DNA from: Gemmatimonadota bacterium
Lineage (GTDB): Bacteria; Gemmatimonadota; Gemmatimonadetes; Gemmatimonadales; GWC2-71-9
Reading direction: 5' to 3'
NCBI GenBank assembly: GCA_003221985.1
Contig: QHUQ01000220.1
Coordinates: 1-11,640, forward strand
Length of the DNA: 11,640 bases
The notes below the pieces were generated by a model. The model was not told where the DNA came from. It ran no database searches and saw only the letters and a program-made list of their open reading frames with translations. The position numbers and the translations under genes are program-made. Position 1 is the stretch's first letter; each line of letters opens with the position of its first letter. Below, piece by piece: positions 8,407-11,640 of this stretch.

Positions 8407-8937
8407 CTACGTCAGACTCGCGATATAAGGAAGGTGCCGGAAGTTTTCCGCGTGATCGAGCCCATAGCCGACCAGGAACAGCGTCGGCGCGTCGAATCCC
8501 AGGAACTTCGCTTCCAGCTCCAGGTGTTCAGCCACATGTTTGTGCAACAGCGCGCAGATCTCCAGGCTTTTGGGGCGGCGCTGCTTGAGCAGCGCGACCA
8601 GCTTGTTCAGCGTCTTACCCGTGTCGATGATGTCTTCTACCAGCAGGATATGCTTCCCCGCCAATTCCGTCTCGGGATCGTACACCAGCCGCACGTTCCC
8701 GCTCGATACCGTCCCTTCGCCGTAGCTCGATGCGACGAGGAAATCGACCTGTAACGGCCGGTCGATCTTCCGTACGAGATCACTCAGAAAGATGAAGCTG
8801 CCTTTGAGCAACCCGAGCACGAGCAACTCGCCATCCGGATAGGCCGCGGTGATTTCCTGCCCCAGCTCCCGCACCCGTTCCGCAATGGTCTCTTCTTCAA
8901 ACACGACGCGCTTCAGCTCAACGATACTCGATAACAT
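8407..8937 (-). CDS. hpt: Hypoxanthine (guanine) phosphoribosyltransferase
   Basis: This 176-residue cytosolic purine-salvage enzyme converts hypoxanthine and/or guanine plus PRPP to IMP or GMP. It shows GLLKGSFIF (42-50), the PRPP-binding signature LLVEDIIDTGKTL (98-110) with its paired acidic residues, and the C-terminal base-pocket segment VGYGLDHAENFRHLPYI (156-172). Length is normal for bacterial Hpt. The ATG at 8935-8937 lies 20 bases inside the 3' end of tilS and has a purine-rich GTGAGGGTGG just upstream; a later start would trim the N-terminal strand. tilS-hpt-ftsH is a widely conserved bacterial gene order, which supports all three identifications. The stop codon touches the ftsH start. 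Confidence 0.95.
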   Translation of the reverse strand: MLSSIVELKRVVFEEETIAERVRELGQEITAAYPDGELLVLGLLKGSFIFLSDLVRKIDRPLQVDFLVASSYGEGTVSSGNVRLVYDPETELAGKHILLVEDIIDTGKTLNKLVALLKQRRPKSLEICALLHKHVAEHLELEAKFLGFDAPTLFLVGYGLDHAENFRHLPYIASLT

Positions 8938-10270
8938 CCACCCTCACCGCTCGAGTTCCGGGCGCCGGCACGCCAGCCGCACTACGACAGATGCCCGGCA
9001 CCCAGAGAATGGTCTCACCCCGACTGACTACGGGATAGCGCGGCCGCGCGCTGCGCGGGATCCGCGCTTCCATTAATAGGCGACGCAGCGGGCGATGCCC
9101 GACCCCGCCCAGCGGCACCAGCGAATCGCCGCGCGCGGGAGGCCGCACCTCCCACGCCGAGCTGTCCAGCCAGGTCGTCCACGTCGCGCGCTCGATCCGG
9201 GCCGGAGCGGGCGCGGTCGACCAGGTGATCGTGAATTCGCCGAACCGCGCCATGCCCTGCTCGCCGGTCGGCCACACTCGTTCGAGTGCGCAGCCGACCG
9301 CTCCCGCATCACGGCTCACTCGCAACCGATCGAACGCCACTTCGGCTGACCAGCCGCCGCCCAGTGACAGGCGGCGCCCCGAGGGGCGTTGCGCCAGTGC
9401 CACAAGCCGGCGGGCGCGGGTGGGACCAAGGACCAGCCCTACTCTTCGTGCCGCCGCGCGCAAGAGCGCAACAGACAATGCGTTATCATAGCCGCACACA
9501 CTCGCGCGGGCAACGGTGAAGGATTCTCCCTCCACGTGCAGTGCCAGGTCCGGGACCAAATCGAGCATGCGATCCCAGGCGCGGCGATCACTCGCGGCGT
9601 GCCGGCCCTGCGCGAGCAAATCGCCCCGCAGACGGGCGCCCAGACGCTCGTTCAGCAACGGCAGCAGCGTCGTGCGAATCCAGGAGCGCACATGTCGCGG
9701 GTTGCGATTCGCGGGATCGTCGTGAACCGGCAGGCCGCGCTCGGTGGCGTACAGGGCGAGCTCGCGGCGCGTGAACGGCAGCAGCGGCCGCACCAGACCG
9801 CCGCGTCCGCGCGCGGCGATGCCGGCGAGGCCGGCGGGCGCGCTGCCGCGCAGCGAGCGCAGCACGATCGTCTCGACCTGATCGTCCTCGTGATGCGCAG
9901 TAACTACGTACTTTGCACCGCGGCGGCGTTGTACGTCGTGCAACCACGCATAGCGCGCGCGCCGCGCTTCGGTTTCGGTCGCTTCGTGGCCGAGGTGGAG
10001 CTCGGTGGATTCGAAGGGGAGCCCGTACGTCGTCGCCAGCTCCTGTACCATCTTTCCAACATTCCAACTTTCCAACTGAATTCCATGGTCCACATGCGCA
10101 ACCACGAGGCTCAAGCCGAGCTCTTTGGCGATCGCGTTCAGCAAATCCAGCAGCGCAACAGAGTCGGCGCCGCCCGATACTGCAACGAGCGCTTCCCCCG
10201 GCTCTCGAAACAGCCGAGCCTGCTGGAGATGCGCCAGAAAGCGCGCGGGGAGCGAGCCAGGAGTGTCCAT
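8918..10270 (-). CDS. tilS: tRNA(Ile)-lysidine synthetase
   Basis: TilS ligates lysine to C34 of the CAU-anticodon tRNA-Ile, changing it from Met to Ile charging and allowing AUA decoding. The 450-residue protein has the N-type PP-loop SGGADS (32-37), VAHVDHG (57-63), TAHHEDDQVET (124-134), RPLLPF (161-166) and HDDPANRN (183-190). It also has a TilS C-terminal domain (about 373-437, with RPPARGDSLVPLGGVG and LRRLLMEARIP). The ATG at 10268-10270 begins a normal N-terminus (MDTPGSL). The open frame extends to 10858, but that part lies opposite the flavin-reductase-like gene and does not look like TilS. Residues 65-73 (QLESWNVGK) are encoded by an AT-rich 8-base tandem repeat where relatives usually have a more charged LRPES-type stretch. 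The 3' end overlaps hpt by 20 bases. Confidence 0.94.
   Translation of the reverse strand: MDTPGSLPARFLAHLQQARLFREPGEALVAVSGGADSVALLDLLNAIAKELGLSLVVAHVDHGIQLESWNVGKMVQELATTYGLPFESTELHLGHEATETEARRARYAWLHDVQRRRGAKYVVTAHHEDDQVETIVLRSLRGSAPAGLAGIAARGRGGLVRPLLPFTRRELALYATERGLPVHDDPANRNPRHVRSWIRTTLLPLLNERLGARLRGDLLAQGRHAASDRRAWDRMLDLVPDLALHVEGESFTVARASVCGYDNALSVALLRAAARRVGLVLGPTRARRLVALAQRPSGRRLSLGGGWSAEVAFDRLRVSRDAGAVGCALERVWPTGEQGMARFGEFTITWSTAPAPARIERATWTTWLDSSAWEVRPPARGDSLVPLGGVGHRPLRRLLMEARIPRSARPRYPVVSRGETILWVPGICRSAAGVPAPGTRAVRVDVIEYR
10054..10077. repeat. 3 x 8-base tandem repeat inside tilS
   Basis: On the plus strand TTCCAACA, TTCCAACT, TTCCAACT follow one another without gaps. The 24 bases equal eight codons, so the array keeps frame in tilS, directly after the VAHVDHG motif. 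Its composition is far more AT-rich than the surrounding gene. It resembles in style, but not in unit length, the heptamer array at 5112-5167. Confidence 0.75.
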
Positions 10271-10279
10271 GTATCTTGA

Positions 10280-10309
10280 AGTATGCTCCAACCCGACCTC
10301 ACCTACCAA
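10280..10309 (-). promoter_or_regulatory. Possible promoter for the tilS operon (weak)
   Basis: On the minus strand TTGGTA (10304-10309) and CATACT (10280-10285) are spaced by 18 bases and would start a transcript almost at the tilS ATG, giving a very short or absent leader. Each hexamer matches the sigma-70 consensus only partly, and sigma factor preferences in this lineage are unknown to me. The site overlaps the first codons of the divergent gene. Confidence 0.15.
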
Positions 10310-10882
10310 CTCCTGCGCAATCTGACATCCCCAGTCGTCGCGATTACCACCGTCCGAGACGGGAAGGAGAACGGCATGATCTCCGACGCGGCGGTGCGTG
10401 CCTCGATCGTGCCCGCGGTGCCGCGGCTCTCCGTCTACATCCACAAGTTCAACTACAGTCACGACATGGTGTATGAAACGGGGCGCTTTACGCTGCACCT
10501 CCTGCACACGAAGCAGTTTGACGTCGTCCGGCGGTTGGGCTTCTTTAGCGGGAGGGATCAGGACAAGCTGGCGGGGATTCCCCACCATGTCGGCAAACTC
10601 GGCCTGCCCGTTCTCGACGAGTGCTTCGCACACTTCGAATGCAGCGTGGCGAACGTGATGGATACCGGCAGCTCCACGTTGTTCCTCGGCGACGTGATCG
10701 CGGTGGGTGTCGGGAAGACTGCTGGGCTCGAACCCAAAGGCGAGCTGCTGACGGCGACGTACTTTCGTAACAACATGCCGGCGGAGTGGAGGATCGAGTA
10801 CGAAGCGAAATTGAAGGAAGCGCAGCAGGTCGCGACGGAGCTGTCGCGCCATATCCAACCCGCCGTTTGGAAACGGAGGTGA
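10283..10882 (+). CDS. Flavin reductase-like (FMN-binding split-barrel) protein
   Basis: The 199-residue protein looks like a member of the flavin reductase-like domain family. The family motif region appears as NLTSPVVAITTVRDGKENGMISDAAVRASIVPAVPRLSVYI (residues 13-53): a strand pair, a Ser-Asp turn that in relatives contacts FMN, and a strand after the proline. ETGRFTLHLL (65-74) and a strand near 115-145 continue the barrel. Members bind FMN and use NAD(P)H to supply reduced flavin or reduce other substrates; this substrate is unknown. The ATG at 10283 follows an in-frame TGA at 10277-10279, so no earlier start exists. Only 12 bases separate it from the divergent tilS start, and no good ribosome binding site precedes it, so a leaderless message is possible. 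The stop lies 3 bases before the next gene. Confidence 0.8.
   Translation: MLQPDLTYQLLRNLTSPVVAITTVRDGKENGMISDAAVRASIVPAVPRLSVYIHKFNYSHDMVYETGRFTLHLLHTKQFDVVRRLGFFSGRDQDKLAGIPHHVGKLGLPVLDECFAHFECSVANVMDTGSSTLFLGDVIAVGVGKTAGLEPKGELLTATYFRNNMPAEWRIEYEAKLKEAQQVATELSRHIQPAVWKRR
10875..10880 (+). promoter_or_regulatory. Ribosome binding site of the lipoprotein gene
   Basis: GGAGGT lies 5 bases before the ATG at 10886 and covers the last sense codons of the upstream gene. It is by far the strongest Shine-Dalgarno match in the window and fixes the start of the downstream gene. It suggests efficient independent initiation on a shared transcript. Confidence 0.8.
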
Positions 10883-10885
10883 CTG

Positions 10886-11362
10886 ATGCGCGCAATAGTC
10901 GCTGGGGTTCTGGGATGTCTAACCGTCGCGTGCGGGTCCCCAGGTCCACAGGCATTTCTGGACACCGACAAGACGGCGATACGAGCCTCGATCGACAGCT
11001 TTACCGTTTACGTCGTGCAGCATCGTGATTCGATGGCCGCCGCGATGTACGCGGAAAACGCGACGTACATGCCACCGAATCAGCCCATGGTGCGAGGTCG
11101 CACCGCCATCCGCGAGTGGATGAAGGCGTTTCCGGCGATCAGCCACTTCACCGGTTCCCCGATCGAGATCGACGGGCGCGAGGATCTGGCCTATGTGCGG
11201 GGCACGTACCAACTGTCCTACTCAGCCGGCGGTACCGATCGGGGGAAGTTCGTGGAGGTGCGGCGGCGCGACAACAATCGGCGCTGGCTGATCATTGCGG
11301 ACATCTTCAATTCGGACGTGCTAACGACGCCCGCGCCACCCGCGGCGCCCGCCCGTCGCTAG
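10886..11362 (+). CDS. Small NTF2-like (SnoaL/DUF4440) lipoprotein
   Basis: The 158-residue product starts with a short lipoprotein signal (MRAIVAGVLGCLTVAC): one basic residue, a hydrophobic core and a lipobox with the acylated cysteine most likely at position 16 (LTVAC); Cys11 is too close to the start. The mature part has the alpha-plus-beta pattern of the DUF4440/SnoaL-like NTF2 superfamily: a helix with DTDKTAIRASIDSF (26-39), then YAENATYMPPNQPMVRGRTAIREWM (55-79), and a final strand RWLIIADIFNSD (133-144). Such domains form cone-shaped barrels that bind or transform small ligands; no catalytic role can be assigned. The C-terminus is Ala/Pro-rich. It sits 3 bases after the flavin-reductase-like gene behind a strong GGAGGT, so the two are probably co-transcribed, possibly as periplasmic and cytoplasmic parts of one response (inference). 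Confidence 0.82.
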   Translation: MRAIVAGVLGCLTVACGSPGPQAFLDTDKTAIRASIDSFTVYVVQHRDSMAAAMYAENATYMPPNQPMVRGRTAIREWMKAFPAISHFTGSPIEIDGREDLAYVRGTYQLSYSAGGTDRGKFVEVRRRDNNRRWLIIADIFNSDVLTTPAPPAAPARR

Positions 11363-11372
11363 CGTCAAAAGG

Positions 11373-11407
11373 AAAGGCGTCGAAGGACACGTTCCTTCGA
11401 CGCCTTT
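11373..11407. terminator. Strong symmetric hairpin, likely bidirectional terminator
   Basis: A perfect 15-base-pair stem (AAAGGCGTCGAAGGA with TCCTTCGACGCCTTT) closes a 5-base loop. It lies between two convergent transcripts: 10 bases after the lipoprotein stop on the plus strand and 6 bases after the tRNA 3' end on the minus strand. On the minus strand the stem's TTT continues into CCTTTT, a fair U-tract. On the plus strand TTTGCCTTAT follows, which is weaker. Confidence 0.85.
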
Positions 11408-11413
11408 GCCTTA

Positions 11414-11488
11414 TAGCAGGGGTGGGATTCGAACCCACGACCCCGGCATTATGAGTGCCGTGCTCTCACCAGGCTGAGCTACCCTGCC
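11414..11488 (-). tRNA. tRNA-Met (CAT anticodon), elongator type
   Basis: The 75-base minus-strand sequence folds as a full cloverleaf: acceptor GGCAGGG/CCCTGCT with a G1-U72 wobble, U8-A9, D stem GCTC/GAGC, anticodon stem CGGCA/TGCCG with loop CTCATAA (anticodon at 11451-11453), variable loop GGGTC, T stem GTGGG/CCCAC with TTCGAAT, and discriminator A. No CCA is encoded, so the CCA-adding enzyme must complete it. The loop and the G1-U72 pair match elongator tRNA-Met as I recall it from other bacteria. The initiator would show a 1-72 mismatch and three G-C pairs in the anticodon stem. The TilS substrate tRNA-Ile2 also has a CAT anticodon and is the main alternative, but here pairs 4-69 and 5-68 are A-U and G-C rather than the C-G pairs known for E. 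coli tRNA-Ile2. The gene lies 11 bases behind the amidohydrolase stop. Confidence 0.92.
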
Positions 11489-11499
11489 ACGACGCTTCG

Positions 11500-11640
11500 C
11501 TAGTTGACGCCCACCCGTCCCTGGACAGAGGCGATCAACTTGGCAGAATCGTAGCCGACCCCGTCTTTAAAAACAATTGTTGGGCTGCGGATCACCGACG
11601 GATCGGCCGTCAGGTCGCCGTGCAAGACGACCAGGTCGGC
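11500..11640 (-). CDS. Amidohydrolase family protein, C-terminal fragment (runs off the right edge)
   Basis: Forty-six codons enter from the right edge and end at a TAG at 11500-11502. The peptide begins ADLVVLHGDLTADPSVIRSP and continues TIVFKDGVGYDSAKLIASVQGRVGVN. The ADLVVL-GD-L-ADP block followed by a short V-F-K-DG-Y strand is the standard last part of the composite beta-sandwich domain in metal-dependent amidohydrolases (imidazolonepropionase/dihydroorotase-like). The metal-binding barrel lies outside the window, so the substrate cannot be guessed. The tRNA gene follows 11 bases later on the same strand and may be read from the same transcript. Confidence 0.8.
   Translation of the reverse strand, partial: ADLVVLHGDLTADPSVIRSPTIVFKDGVGYDSAKLIASVQGRVGVN

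Noticed and set aside
10271..10858. Upstream extension of the tilS frame to a 646-residue protein
   Set aside because: The added part lies opposite the flavin-reductase-like gene, shows no TilS similarity, and tilS has a normal N-terminus at 10270.
11414..11488. tRNA-Ile2 (CAT), the TilS substrate, near tilS
   Set aside because: Acceptor pairs 4-69 and 5-68 and the G1-U72 pair fit elongator tRNA-Met better; proximity to tilS is not evidence.

Overview
The window is gene-dense, GC-rich bacterial chromosome with almost no free intergenic space. Gene content and order (tilS, hpt, ftsH, a MacB-type ABC exporter, a long folP, cdaA, then a DUF2723 membrane protein) suggest a Gemmatimonadota-like or related GC-rich Gram-negative lineage. 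That placement is inferred from protein style and gene order, not from a marker gene.

Layout. From 10270 leftwards, one tightly packed minus-strand operon runs to the left edge. In transcription order it holds tilS (tRNA-Ile lysidine synthetase), hpt (hypoxanthine phosphoribosyltransferase), ftsH (membrane AAA+ zinc protease), an HlyD/MacA-type adaptor, an ABC ATPase, two MacB/FtsX-type permeases, folP (dihydropteroate synthase), cdaA (diadenylate cyclase) and the beginning of a DUF2723 membrane protein. ftsH/adaptor, ATPase/permease 2, permease 2/permease 1, permease 1/folP and folP/cdaA each overlap by 4 bases (GTGA or ATGA). hpt ends directly against the ftsH start, and tilS and hpt overlap by 20 bases. 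From 10283 rightwards, a two-gene plus-strand unit encodes a flavin-reductase-like protein and a small NTF2-like lipoprotein. It starts only 12 bases from the tilS start codon. The right end holds, on the minus strand, the tail of an amidohydrolase, an elongator tRNA-Met 11 bases after it, and a strong hairpin lying between the convergent lipoprotein and tRNA genes.

How the genes fit together. The operon joins essential housekeeping functions (decoding of AUA codons, purine salvage, membrane protein quality control, folate synthesis, c-di-AMP signalling) with a complete adaptor/ATPase/two-permease export module placed between ftsH and folP.

Points of most interest. (1) The adaptor gene carries an in-frame TAA that separates its membrane anchor (57 codons, starting in a GTGA overlap with ftsH) from the rest of the protein. 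(2) The adaptor-ATPase junction is built of about eight degenerate 7-base units and contains a 20-base perfect palindrome. (3) A 3 x 8-base AT-rich tandem repeat sits inside tilS right after its DHG motif. (4) A run of ten G (coding strand) lies in the conserved core of folP. (5) The DUF2723 gene has no ATG, GTG or TTG start where one is expected. I see no CRISPR array, transposase, phage gene or clearly new defence system.
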